Shown here in pieces: positions 56,177-64,000 of a DNA stretch of 64,000 nt; position 1 is the first letter of the stretch; the number at the start of each line of letters is the position of its first letter. The notes under the pieces are model-generated. The model had not been told where the DNA came from. It was given only the letters and a program-made list of their open reading frames with translations, and searched no databases. The position numbers and the translations under genes were made by a program. The stretch covers positions 300,433 through 364,432 of the forward strand of contig KE356560.1 of the NCBI GenBank assembly GCA_000415965.1, read 5' to 3'. This DNA is from Haloquadratum walsbyi J07HQW1 (GTDB taxonomy: Archaea; Halobacteriota; Halobacteria; Halobacteriales; Haloferacaceae).

Positions 56177-56995
56177 ATGACACGTGTTCGTCGTATTCCA
56201 GTTGCTGTTGACTCACAGGTTCCGACAGGAAAGACAAACGCATACATCATTATTTCGACAAATACAGAAACACGGGCGAACACCGGATCGCATCCAGAGG
56301 CAGTCCTCGTTGACCCACCGGCGCAGGCACCTGAGATTGATGCGATGGCTGATCGTGTTGATATAACCCATATTCTTGTAACACATACGCACCCAGATCA
56401 CGTTGGTGGCGTCAGCACATATGCCGATGCAACCGGGGCAACAGTGTGGTGTCGGCGTGGTCGAGTGCAGCGATTTCATAACTTAACAGGTGTCGAACCC
56501 GATCAGACATTCCACGAAGGGACAATGCTTCCTGTTGATGAGAGTGTTCGCATACTTGACCTCCCGGGGCATGCCCCGGATCATATTGGAATCGAAACTG
56601 AGGCTGGTATACTCTGTGGTGATATTGCTCGCGCAGAGGGCAGTGTTGCGATCACATCACCTGATGGTGCAATGCGGGCATACTTTGTTGCACTTCGACG
56701 CTTGCATGCGCGACAGCCGTCACGTCTTTATCCCGGGCACGGAGAGATTATCTCTCACCCAAGAGAAACCTGTCTGCGTCTCCTCATGCATCGACAGGAA
56801 AGAGAAAGCCAAGTACTCACCGCAATTGCTGATGGTGCAACATCTGTCGAGAGTATTCTTGAGCAGGCATATAATAAAGACATCACCGACGTGCGTGATC
56901 TCGCGCGAGCGACTGTTAGAGCACATCTTGAGAAACTAGATGCTGAAGGACACATTGTATTCAATCGAGAGGAAACCGAGATAATAGATACATGA
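56177..56995 (+). CDS. MBL fold metallo-hydrolase
   Basis: A 272-residue metallo-beta-lactamase superfamily enzyme (LACTB2/glyoxalase II type). The metal motif is THTHPDHVGG, followed by LDLPGHAPDHIG, GDIA and YPGHGE. A C-terminal wHTH-like part (DLARATVRAHLEKLDAEGHI) is typical of LACTB2 homologues. It probably hydrolyses thioesters or nucleic-acid ends; the substrate is not known. The next gene overlaps by four bases (ATGA). Confidence 0.9.
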   Translation: MTRVRRIPVAVDSQVPTGKTNAYIIISTNTETRANTGSHPEAVLVDPPAQAPEIDAMADRVDITHILVTHTHPDHVGGVSTYADATGATVWCRRGRVQRFHNLTGVEPDQTFHEGTMLPVDESVRILDLPGHAPDHIGIETEAGILCGDIARAEGSVAITSPDGAMRAYFVALRRLHARQPSRLYPGHGEIISHPRETCLRLLMHRQERESQVLTAIADGATSVESILEQAYNKDITDVRDLARATVRAHLEKLDAEGHIVFNREETEIIDT

Positions 56996-57981
56996 AAGAC
57001 ACCGAAATGACCGATCTGAGTGATGGTGAGACAGGGGAGATGCAAACTCTTGAAGCAGAACTGGCGCGTGCAAAATCGCTTTCAGTAGAGTCACTTGCTG
57101 ATGCAATTGAATCAATTGGATTTGAGTGTACACGATGTGGTGCCTGTTGTACAGCCCATCACGAAGAGGAAAGTAAGAATCAAACAACAGATGCTGATAC
57201 CCATCATAAATCGGGGTCAGAGCCAGCACAGACGACCGACAACACTCCGATAGAGAGTAATGGATCAGAGACCGAGACTCATACCGCTACTGCCACAACA
57301 GAAAGCAGTCGTATCGGTCATGATGCTAAGATAGATGCACATGACCGAACACAGACCGCTCACAACCTCGATAAAGAGAACCGTGCTGATGCGGCCACGC
57401 AATCACCCACGACCGAACCACATACAGCAACCATCTTTCCTGATGAGGTTCGAGAGCTACAAACGGCAGTGGACGAGATGAAGAACGAGAGAACCGATAC
57501 GAATACACAGTCATCAACTGAGTGGCGTGATGTTGCCCGCCCGATGCCATATGGGCTTGACAATGACAATACAACGGGAACAACATTCGAGTGGGCATTG
57601 CAGACTGATGCATGTGGAAACTGTGTGTTTTATGAGGAAACGGATGGTATCGGGTCATGTCAGGCACACGATAATCGTCCATTAATCTGTGCCACATATC
57701 CATTCAGCGTTGCGCTTGGCGGCACAAGCCAACCAATGGGTGAGGCTGTTGATGAGGCTGGTATGGTGCGTGCACATGAATGTGAGGGATTAGGTCGTGA
57801 GATAACTCGTGACAGAGCCGAAGAATTAGCAGCAACCCTTCGAACCCGCGCAATTCGCGAACTTGAGGAAGCAATCTCGCTTCGAGACACATACGAACCA
57901 CCAGGGAGCACCGACGGTATCGTCGTCCATGACTCGGAGGGTGCAAAGCGACCTGATGGAACACCAATTGATGATCAGTAA
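56992..57981 (+). CDS. YkgJ family zinc/iron-cluster protein
   Basis: A 329-residue protein with Cys cluster FECTRCGACC at about residues 41-50 and a second set CGNCVFYEETDGIGSCQAH, LICATYPF near 205-235, as in YkgJ proteins that bind a metal or Fe-S centre. Between the two lies an insert of about 110 residues, Thr/His/Asp-rich and low in complexity. The start could also be Met 57007. Translationally coupled to the MBL hydrolase, so a shared task is likely though unknown. Confidence 0.85.
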   Translation: MKDTEMTDLSDGETGEMQTLEAELARAKSLSVESLADAIESIGFECTRCGACCTAHHEEESKNQTTDADTHHKSGSEPAQTTDNTPIESNGSETETHTATATTESSRIGHDAKIDAHDRTQTAHNLDKENRADAATQSPTTEPHTATIFPDEVRELQTAVDEMKNERTDTNTQSSTEWRDVARPMPYGLDNDNTTGTTFEWALQTDACGNCVFYEETDGIGSCQAHDNRPLICATYPFSVALGGTSQPMGEAVDEAGMVRAHECEGLGREITRDRAEELAATLRTRAIRELEEAISLRDTYEPPGSTDGIVVHDSEGAKRPDGTPIDDQ

Positions 57982-58315
57982 TGGGCTGTTGACTCCCAGA
58001 TAAAATTAGCATCGAACCTGATGGCATTTACCTATTGATTCCTGGGAATACTCATGTGCATATATACGCCTCAACGGGAGGCTGTGGATGCAAAGTACGT
58101 CATCAAAACAGGAAGCCCGGGCTTTACCCGAGGTGAGTTCACACACGTGTCTTTATATCCAGTACCAGCAGACTGGAGCGTCATGAGTCGACAATAACAT
58201 ATGATATCAGACATAGTTGATGTGAGTAAACGAGAAGATATCTGAATATAGCATCGTCTGTTTAAGCGGTACTACTTTACCGATACGCCGTGAGTTACCA
58301 TCGGAGGTCTATACT
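57982..58315. other. Spacer with IS-type hairpins
   Basis: At 58068-58082 GCCTC/GAGGC forms a hairpin. At 58111-58145 the sequence GGAAGCCCGGGCTTTACCCG followed by AGGTGAGTTCAC is very close to the end hairpin also seen on the minus strand near 6130 and 61200. It is probably a solo IS200/605 end. No gene is seen. Confidence 0.45.
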
Positions 58316-58714
58316 GTGGAAATCTCAGATAAACTCCTGTGTCTGTTCAACGCTGATATTCGAACGGAAGATGATCGATATATCGTCGAAGTGCCGAAAC
58401 GTGAGATCGAAACTGGATCTCTCGACCCAGACGAGACGTATCGTGTTGCTCTTATCTCGCGGTCAGCAGCGTCCGAAGATGAATCAATCGAGCGCGAGCA
58501 GCCATCATCAGAACCACAACCACCGGTTGAACCGGGAGAACTCCGCTATGTCGAGATTGAGGATATTGGGAAGCAAGGTGATGGCATTGCTCGTGTCGAA
58601 CGAGGATATGTCATTATTGTTCCTGACGCAGAGGTCGGAGACCGCGTCAAGATTGAGGTCAGTGAGGTCAAATCTAACTTTGCCGTTGGTGAAGTGATCG
58701 AAGAAGAAATATAA
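58316..58714 (+). CDS. TRAM domain protein
   Basis: A 132-residue protein starting at GTG. The C-terminal half is a TRAM RNA-binding domain: YVEIEDIGKQGDGIARVERGYVIIVPDAEVGDRVKIEVSEV. The N-terminal part (MEISDKLLCLFNADI) is a short helical piece followed by a disordered Ser/Pro/Glu linker. Haloarchaeal TRAM proteins act as RNA chaperones in translation and cold response. It is monocistronic. Confidence 0.88.
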   Translation: MEISDKLLCLFNADIRTEDDRYIVEVPKREIETGSLDPDETYRVALISRSAASEDESIEREQPSSEPQPPVEPGELRYVEIEDIGKQGDGIARVERGYVIIVPDAEVGDRVKIEVSEVKSNFAVGEVIEEEI

Positions 58715-58967
58715 GATGGCTGATAGCCCCTGAGAATATTTGATGTGTGCGCATTAGCGATTGGTAGTCTGAGTAATGTTCCTTTGCGAACCTGCACTCA
58801 TTAGACTCAGGGGGTAGTCTCTGCGTTCTGTTTCGGATAACAGCATCATATTATCGACAATCATTAGAGTCGCAGAATAGGCTACATCGCACCCCGACAT
58901 CCTTTCAACATTTGTGATATCCGACTGATCGGTGGAATCTTGATGAATTATTCACTCATTGAAGATA

Positions 58968-60704
58968 TTAATCTGCGCGTGGTTCATCATATCCGCTTGC
59001 GTGAGTGAACGTTGATAAATCAACATCTGAGACGGGAACTTCAGCAAGACCATCGTACGGTCGATTGATGACAATATCACCAGCAGTTCGCGATCCGATT
59101 CCAGGAATTGCTGTCAACTCATCCATCGAGGCTGCATTCGGGTCAAGTGGGTATGGAACAGCGGTGATCGAACGATATCCATGATCAACGACTGCAACAT
59201 CGATTGTTTCTCCAAGTGGTCGTTCACCAGGAATTCCAACTAACAGTGGATACGTCCCGAGTTGTCGACCAAATGTCCGTCCGTCACGGTGATACTCCAG
59301 ATGCACATCTGGAAGGACAGTTCCAGCAGGAACAAGTCGTCGGAGCATTGGCTGATCAATCTCTTCGCGAACTTCCTTTTTATATTGTTTGAATTGTTTT
59401 TTATGATCAATGGCGACATCTGCGCCTGTTTCTGCCATTTCGGTGCCCTCAAACGCCATTACCTGTCGAATATTGATCCGGCGGAGAAGAAGCCCAGCAT
59501 CAAAAACGCGGTGAAGAAAGCGCTTATTATGAGCAAATGTTTCCTCACGCTCGCCCGTGAGTCCATGTAAAAGATTAATGCCCGGGAGTAACTTCGGAAG
59601 CCTATCCGGTGCTTCAACACCGTAGCTTGGGGCATCGGCGGGATCCTCACCCGGACGCCACCCAGCAGCCTCATTCACGATACGGACAGCCTCAAAGCAC
59701 TCATCGGCAGTGACGTTCAGTTGGTTTTGATCCTGAACAACGGGGTCAGCTGACTCAAGTCCAAATGCAGCCGTATCGCCCGGTGTATTATACGTGGAGA
59801 TAATATCAAGACATTCTCGGGAAGCTTCAGGCCAATTAACGATGGTGATTGGATTCATATTGTCGAGATGCAGTGTTTGAAGATCAGGTGCGACATCACG
59901 AATCCCACTGTATAATCGTCGAAGAGCATCGGGATTTGGTGCTTCACCATCGCCACCAAAAGCAAGGATATCGGCTTGTCGACCAACTCGGAAGTGATTT
60001 ACCCCGCGATCGGCGAGAGATTCAACTTCACGAATAACAGAGTCGGCGGTCCGGAATGACGGATCACCATACATTGGTTCAGTACAGAATGAACAACGAT
60101 AGGCACAACCACGAGAGGTCTCAATTTCACAAATGAGATATTCGGGATAGTTCGGATGTTGTGTCACAACAAATGCCCCTTTTGATGCCCAGCGGTCGAG
60201 TTCGTCAGTACTCCGGTATCGGTCATTAAACCCTTCAAGCCCGCTTTCGACAAGGTCATATGCGGCTGCTTCGACATCAGCCATCGCAAGATAATCATAA
60301 TCAAGATTCTGGCGCTGCATCTCCTGTGCGCCGGCGTTTTCATCACCAACGCCAAACCGAACAGGTCCGCCCATCATCGAGACACCGTCAGCTGTCCAAG
60401 CAATCTCGCGAACCTCATCAGGCTCAGCTGGGGTCCCGCCGACGTACTTACCTGGGACTGTCATTCCACCGAGATATATCAATAAGTCTGCATCCGCAAC
60501 ATCGCTCCATCGCCCTCGGTCATCTCGGAGCGCATCGATTGTATGATATGTTATTTGCTCGTGAGGAACGCCAGCATCAACGAGCGCGCCAGCGGTAAAC
60601 CGTGGATACGTCGAAATGTACGGCGGGACACCGAAATGTGCGGGCTCATCAACGTACCCATCGACAAGCGTCACTGACAGATCAGATGGATGAATATGTG
60701 TCAT
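58968..60704 (-). CDS. Radical SAM protein with C-terminal helix-hairpin-helix
   Basis: A 578-residue enzyme. The 4Fe-4S motif is CAYRCSFC near residue 195 (in ETSRGCAYRCSFCTEPMYG), followed by the glycine-rich SAM strand and a TIM-barrel core (VAPDLQTLHLDNMNP). The end is an HhH domain LTAIPGIGSRTAGDIVINRPY, known from a group of archaeal radical SAM proteins. A preceding N-terminal domain resembles B12-binding-type folds. The reaction is unknown. Start: Met 60704 (MTHIHPSD); the upstream Met-containing frame is less like the family. Confidence 0.9.
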   Translation of the reverse strand: MTHIHPSDLSVTLVDGYVDEPAHFGVPPYISTYPRFTAGALVDAGVPHEQITYHTIDALRDDRGRWSDVADADLLIYLGGMTVPGKYVGGTPAEPDEVREIAWTADGVSMMGGPVRFGVGDENAGAQEMQRQNLDYDYLAMADVEAAAYDLVESGLEGFNDRYRSTDELDRWASKGAFVVTQHPNYPEYLICEIETSRGCAYRCSFCTEPMYGDPSFRTADSVIREVESLADRGVNHFRVGRQADILAFGGDGEAPNPDALRRLYSGIRDVAPDLQTLHLDNMNPITIVNWPEASRECLDIISTYNTPGDTAAFGLESADPVVQDQNQLNVTADECFEAVRIVNEAAGWRPGEDPADAPSYGVEAPDRLPKLLPGINLLHGLTGEREETFAHNKRFLHRVFDAGLLLRRINIRQVMAFEGTEMAETGADVAIDHKKQFKQYKKEVREEIDQPMLRRLVPAGTVLPDVHLEYHRDGRTFGRQLGTYPLLVGIPGERPLGETIDVAVVDHGYRSITAVPYPLDPNAASMDELTAIPGIGSRTAGDIVINRPYDGLAEVPVSDVDLSTFTHASGYDEPRAD

Positions 60705-61652
60705 GAATGATGTGATGTCGTCGTATCGGGTAATATGGTATGATGTGGTGTGTATGTTCTGATTAGTCCACAGAGAAAACAGGTAGAGTTTCTCGGGGCT
60801 CAACTCCCGAGTTGCTCACTCAGTTATCTTATTGCATCTCATCGCGCATTGAGTTGATTATAACAGTCAACAGATAAAAACACGCGAGATATGATTGAAC
60901 TCGCTACTGATAGGTAATACCTTATCAGCTACACTCTGCTATTATCTTCAAAGTGATCCTGCATGATCGTTCGACCGCGAAACGATTATTATAATATTTA
61001 CAATTACTGTCGATAAACGCACCCAGACGACGACAGTAGCGATTGATGAATCACCCCTGCTTACTCACGTACTCGCTTGCTTCTTTAAGAAGGACGCTTT
61101 GACCTGTGATATGACTGAAAAGATGCGTGAAGTGCCTCGGGGTCACATCAACATCAACATCAACATCAACATCAGTATCAACATCAAAGCCCCGACCCCG
61201 ACCCCGAGGCTTCCTGTTTCGACGACGTTGTCAGACTGCGTCTGACAGCCCACCAGACGGAGTCTGGTGAACGCGCTTTGCATTTGCAGAGACAGGTGTA
61301 TCCACAGCGAGCGCAGTCTCCGCAGGTCGTTCGAAAATCGAAGATTTTCGTGATCACGAGAGACTTCGTCTCTCGGACGACGTGGATTCGGAGTCTCCCA
61401 CTCCTAGTCCTACTCGTCGTTGGTGGCGACGGCGGGGCGCCTGACCCGGCTTGTTTTCGCCGAGTAAGCCAAACACGGATTGTACCATCACATCGTGTTT
61501 GTGTGCGATAGTTCGATTTAATGCTTTGTGTCACGAGCTGCCGGCTTCATCCATCGGGGTCACATCAATATCAAAGCCCCGTGGCATTCGCCTCGTACCG
61601 CTTATAAACTCATCTTGGTGTTAGGAATTTCACAGATTGATTGTCACGAGTG
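60705..61652. mobile_element. Long spacer with hexamer-expanded hairpin and four tandem hairpins
   Basis: At 61135-61210 GCCTCGGGGT/ACCCCGAGGC encloses a loop made of ATCAAC units. At 61229-61375 four perfect 8-bp hairpins with 3-base loops follow each other (61229-61247, 61251-61269, 61332-61350, 61357-61375). Another copy of the GGGGTCACATCAA/ATCAAAGCCCC motif is at 61555-61580. Together this looks like remnants of an IS200/605 or REP/MITE-type element. No gene. Confidence 0.55.
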
Positions 61653-62516
61653 TCAGGGCACGATCCACCCCTCATACTGCCATTCGCCATTGACAGATGA
61701 TGGAACCGTAATACCATCTCGGGCGGCATGAAATGTTGCAACAGCAGCAACAATCGCATCAAGTGCATCGCCATCAGAGTCTGTGAGTGCGGTTGTTTTT
61801 GCGTCTGCCGTAAGAGTAACCTCATCGCGAGTATCAATTGCTTCGATAATCAACTGTCGACGATTACGTGCATCATCAGTCGTCGATTTATATCCATCAT
61901 CTGGAAGCCCGAGTCGATCAAGCGTTGCTGCGGGATACGCCTCAACGATCCAGGGAATATCCGACGCTGGAGACTGCATTGGTCGGACACGGACACGATC
62001 AGTTTTGACGAGTGGTGCGAGTACATCTCGGATTCCATAAAACGTCTGTGAGTGGATAAAAAAGTGATATGGTGAAAGCGCACCAACACGATTGTCTGTC
62101 AGTCGTCGTATGTATGTCTGTTCAGTCTCAGCAGCAGCAGCAACATCGCCTGCCCATGAAGCAAATGTTGACGGGTCCGTCATATCGCCTGGGAACCACT
62201 GGAGGAATGACTGCCAATCTGTCACCCCATCAGCAGCGGTTACATGCATCATTGGGAGACTGAACGGAAAATCACACCCAAATGCGACCGGATTCGCGTC
62301 CGATGTCGGACGAGTCGCAATGAACTCACGAAGACCAGACAAGACAGCATCACGATCAGCAGTCGTGTCTAGTAACGCCGGCGCAGGAGTGCATGTCTCA
62401 ATGTGAAGGGTTTCATTATCCGATGTGGTCAAGACATGCCCACGCGCAACGTATATATTATCCCCAGCACGGGCAGCTCCAGAGAAATCGACACCATAGA
62501 TGGTGTGTGCAGACAT
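61653..62516 (-). CDS. DUF429 family protein (RNase H-like fold)
   Basis: A 287-residue protein. YGVDFSGAARAG near the start places an Asp as in RNase H-fold proteins, then VAFGCDFPFSLP and ALDAIVAAVATFHA at the end match DUF429, where Asp residues could form a metal site. Possible nuclease role is inferred from fold only. Haloarchaeal members are common and of unknown function. It is alone. Confidence 0.8.
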   Translation of the reverse strand: MSAHTIYGVDFSGAARAGDNIYVARGHVLTTSDNETLHIETCTPAPALLDTTADRDAVLSGLREFIATRPTSDANPVAFGCDFPFSLPMMHVTAADGVTDWQSFLQWFPGDMTDPSTFASWAGDVAAAAETEQTYIRRLTDNRVGALSPYHFFIHSQTFYGIRDVLAPLVKTDRVRVRPMQSPASDIPWIVEAYPAATLDRLGLPDDGYKSTTDDARNRRQLIIEAIDTRDEVTLTADAKTTALTDSDGDALDAIVAAVATFHAARDGITVPSSVNGEWQYEGWIVP

Positions 62517-62679
62517 GCTATAGTACTATTTTGCAGATATCATACGCCCTTCGATACGATGAGCCAGTGATAGGTCAAACAGCAGTCTCGATACTCGGAC
62601 GCCAACCTACATTCTTCGATAGTATTGATATCAGCCACTTACATTTCAATATGCTCGGTTTCATCGACTGTAAGTGCTC

Positions 62680-63579
62680 TTAGTGTGAGTTAGGACGGTC
62701 GCCTGGAGGAGTAGATGTGCTTGACGGACGCTGTGCAAGGATCACCCCAATCAGGACAAATCCACCCCCGATAATGATCGGAATTGTCAGGGCTTCATTT
62801 AGGAGCACGACACCAAGGATAACAGTCACGACTGGTTCGACCGTACTCACAATCCCGACGCGGCTCGCCTCAAGCCGAGACACACCCTGATAGAACAAGA
62901 TATGCGGTAGAACTGTCGAGAAAATAACAATGCCACAGATAACTTCCCAGTGTGTCTGCTCGCGTGGGAGCGACAAGCCACCGTCTATGACGCCATATCC
63001 AATCATCGTGACTGTGGTTCCGATGAGGACACCAAGCGTTAATCCCCGTGGGGTAACCTGTGTGACGACGCTCCGACTCCCCATCGTGTATACCGCATAG
63101 CACAGAGCCGCACCAAGTGATAAGAGGACCCCACTCGGGTCAATGCCGAGGTTGTCGATACCGATGACGATTATGACACCCAAAATTGTGGTTGTGAGAG
63201 CGAGTAACTTCTGTGGTGTCATCGCTTCTGTTTGCAGCGCTACTGAAAATACAACAACGAATATCGGGTACGTATACAGAACGATTGTTGCAAGCCCAGC
63301 AGTTAGTGAACGAAGTGAGAAGAAAAATAACAGTGTCATTATGGTATAAATGCCCCCAAGCCCGAACGTCAAAAGCCAATCACGATGGGTTGATGGAAGC
63401 GACCAATCACGAACAACAGCAAGAACTGACACGATAATGGTCGCACATGCAAACCGGATTGGTAGGAGTGTTGCCAACTCAAGATTAACAAGCGCTGCGA
63501 GTTCACCAAAGATTCCGATTGTTCCGAATCCAGCAGCAGCAGCAAGCACAAAAATGGTTCCAAGGGTCGCCTCTCTCAC
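62680..63579 (-). CDS. EamA/DMT family transporter
   Basis: A 299-residue membrane protein with ten helices and two EamA repeats. The first (ATLGTIFVLAAAAGFGTIGIFGELAAL) and the second half (GVLLSLGAALCYAVYTMGSRSVV) are typical, as is the ending GVVLLNEALTIPIIIGGGFVLIGVILA. It exports or imports amino-acid-like solutes or nucleotides-sugars; the substrate is not known. The C-terminal tail is a short Ser/Pro segment. Confidence 0.9.
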   Translation of the reverse strand: MREATLGTIFVLAAAAGFGTIGIFGELAALVNLELATLLPIRFACATIIVSVLAVVRDWSLPSTHRDWLLTFGLGGIYTIMTLLFFFSLRSLTAGLATIVLYTYPIFVVVFSVALQTEAMTPQKLLALTTTILGVIIVIGIDNLGIDPSGVLLSLGAALCYAVYTMGSRSVVTQVTPRGLTLGVLIGTTVTMIGYGVIDGGLSLPREQTHWEVICGIVIFSTVLPHILFYQGVSRLEASRVGIVSTVEPVVTVILGVVLLNEALTIPIIIGGGFVLIGVILAQRPSSTSTPPGDRPNSH

Positions 63580-63808
63580 AGGTATCTCACGCTCATACAG
63601 ATATATCTGATACGGTCGGATGCTTTATGATTCGGTAGTAAGAATAGATACTTTCTTCAACGGTCGTGGTATTATTGCTGTTTTTATCGACCGGTGGAGT
63701 CGACTATCATAACAATAGCGCTTGAGTTGAGGCAATCTATCTGTATAAATATTCTCTCAACCTGATGCGCCCGCGATGTTTATGATGATGGCTAGTGAAT
63801 TACCAGCT

Positions 63809-63967
63809 ATGCCAGCAACGCTTGAAGTCGAATGTACTGATGGGAGCTGTACGCTAGATATGTTTGAGCTGCATTATACATATGATATGCCAGATGATGT
63901 TGGTGTGACCGACTTTTGCTGTCCGTACTGTGGTGAAACTGAGACGCTTGAGGCAATTGAGCTATGA
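63809..63967 (+). CDS. Small zinc-ribbon protein (DUF7559-like)
   Basis: A 52-residue protein: MPATLEVECTDGSCTLDMFELH, then CCPYCGETETLEAIEL. Cys residues in CTDGSC and CCPYCG make a zinc ribbon. I choose Met 63809 over the longer Met-rich start at 63776 because it begins the conserved part. It overlaps by four bases with the start of the next gene. Confidence 0.75.
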   Translation: MPATLEVECTDGSCTLDMFELHYTYDMPDDVGVTDFCCPYCGETETLEAIEL

Positions 63968-64000
63968 GCAGGCTTACTGAACTTGGTGAGTCAGCAGCAC
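63964..64000 (+). CDS. N-terminus of a gene cut by the window edge
   Basis: ATG 63964 overlaps the previous TGA (ATGA) and opens MSRLTELGESAA before the sequence ends. Twelve residues do not allow identification. The overlap suggests an operon with the zinc-ribbon gene. Confidence 0.6.
   Translation, partial: MSRLTELGESAA

Noticed and set aside
61146-61187. ATCAAC array considered as a CRISPR or origin repeat
   Set aside because: Units are only six bases and contiguous with no spacers, inside a hairpin loop; no cas genes or Orc1/Cdc6 gene is near.

Overview
The window is a stretch of a haloarchaeal chromosome. The evidence is acidic proteins, a TFIIB-type transcription factor, a thermosome subunit, membrane-anchored LonB protease, archaeal routes to aromatic amino acids (ADTH synthase plus DHQ synthase II), archaeal NMN adenylyltransferase, archaeal NAD-dependent glucose-6-phosphate dehydrogenase (Azf) and IS200/605-IS1341 relics. 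By eye the G+C is clearly lower than in most haloarchaea and the intergenic spaces are long and AT-rich, which points to a Haloquadratum-like organism. That assignment is an inference; I could not run a search.

Layout. 1-5.1 kb: a gene tail, a zinc alcohol dehydrogenase, an APC amino-acid permease paired with a TrkA-type regulator, and a Tat-exported protein. 5.3-6.8 kb: decayed transposase and TnpB relics. 6.8-16.2 kb: the metabolic centrepiece, a formate/oxalate-type MFS transporter divergent from a run coding a NuoF-like subunit, a NuoG/ferredoxin-like subunit, a molybdopterin formate dehydrogenase catalytic subunit, a DUF1641 protein and, after a small gap, a second molybdopterin oxidoreductase. 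The NuoF-like subunit keeps its Fe-S ligands but has lost the FMN/NADH motifs. 16.6-25.5 kb: small zinc-finger protein, DUF309-like protein, a TnpB relic, azf divergent from mptD, DUF5790, an ABC exporter, a DUF192 protein and tRNA-Val. 25.7-31.7 kb: a membrane protein, relics, an ABC-2 transporter whose ATPase and permease share one frame, and an NAD-binding protein. 31.7-36 kb: a voltage-sensor-type K+ channel with a zinc ribbon, a lipoprotein, a Cys-rich protein, an endonuclease III-like glycosylase and a BtuF-like protein.

36-44 kb: TFB, then early aromatic biosynthesis: aroD, tRNA-Lys, DHQ synthase II, ADTH synthase (apparent 5' frameshift inside a repeat) and trpCBA. 44-52.7 kb: an MGMT-fold protein without the acceptor cysteine, a SRPBCC protein, a CPBP protease, LonB, the nadM/SAM-hydrolase pair and a thermosome subunit. 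53.6-64 kb: glycosyltransferase, methyltransferase, wHTH regulator, MBL hydrolase plus YkgJ protein, TRAM protein, radical SAM protein with HhH tail, DUF429 protein, EamA transporter, a small zinc ribbon protein, and the start of one more gene.

Two themes run through the spacers. First, decayed IS200/605-IS1341 elements, often only their 3' hairpin ends (possible orphan omega-RNA-like ends). Second, short tandem hexamer repeats that extend protein tails, fill a hairpin loop and sit at the point where one gene changes frame.
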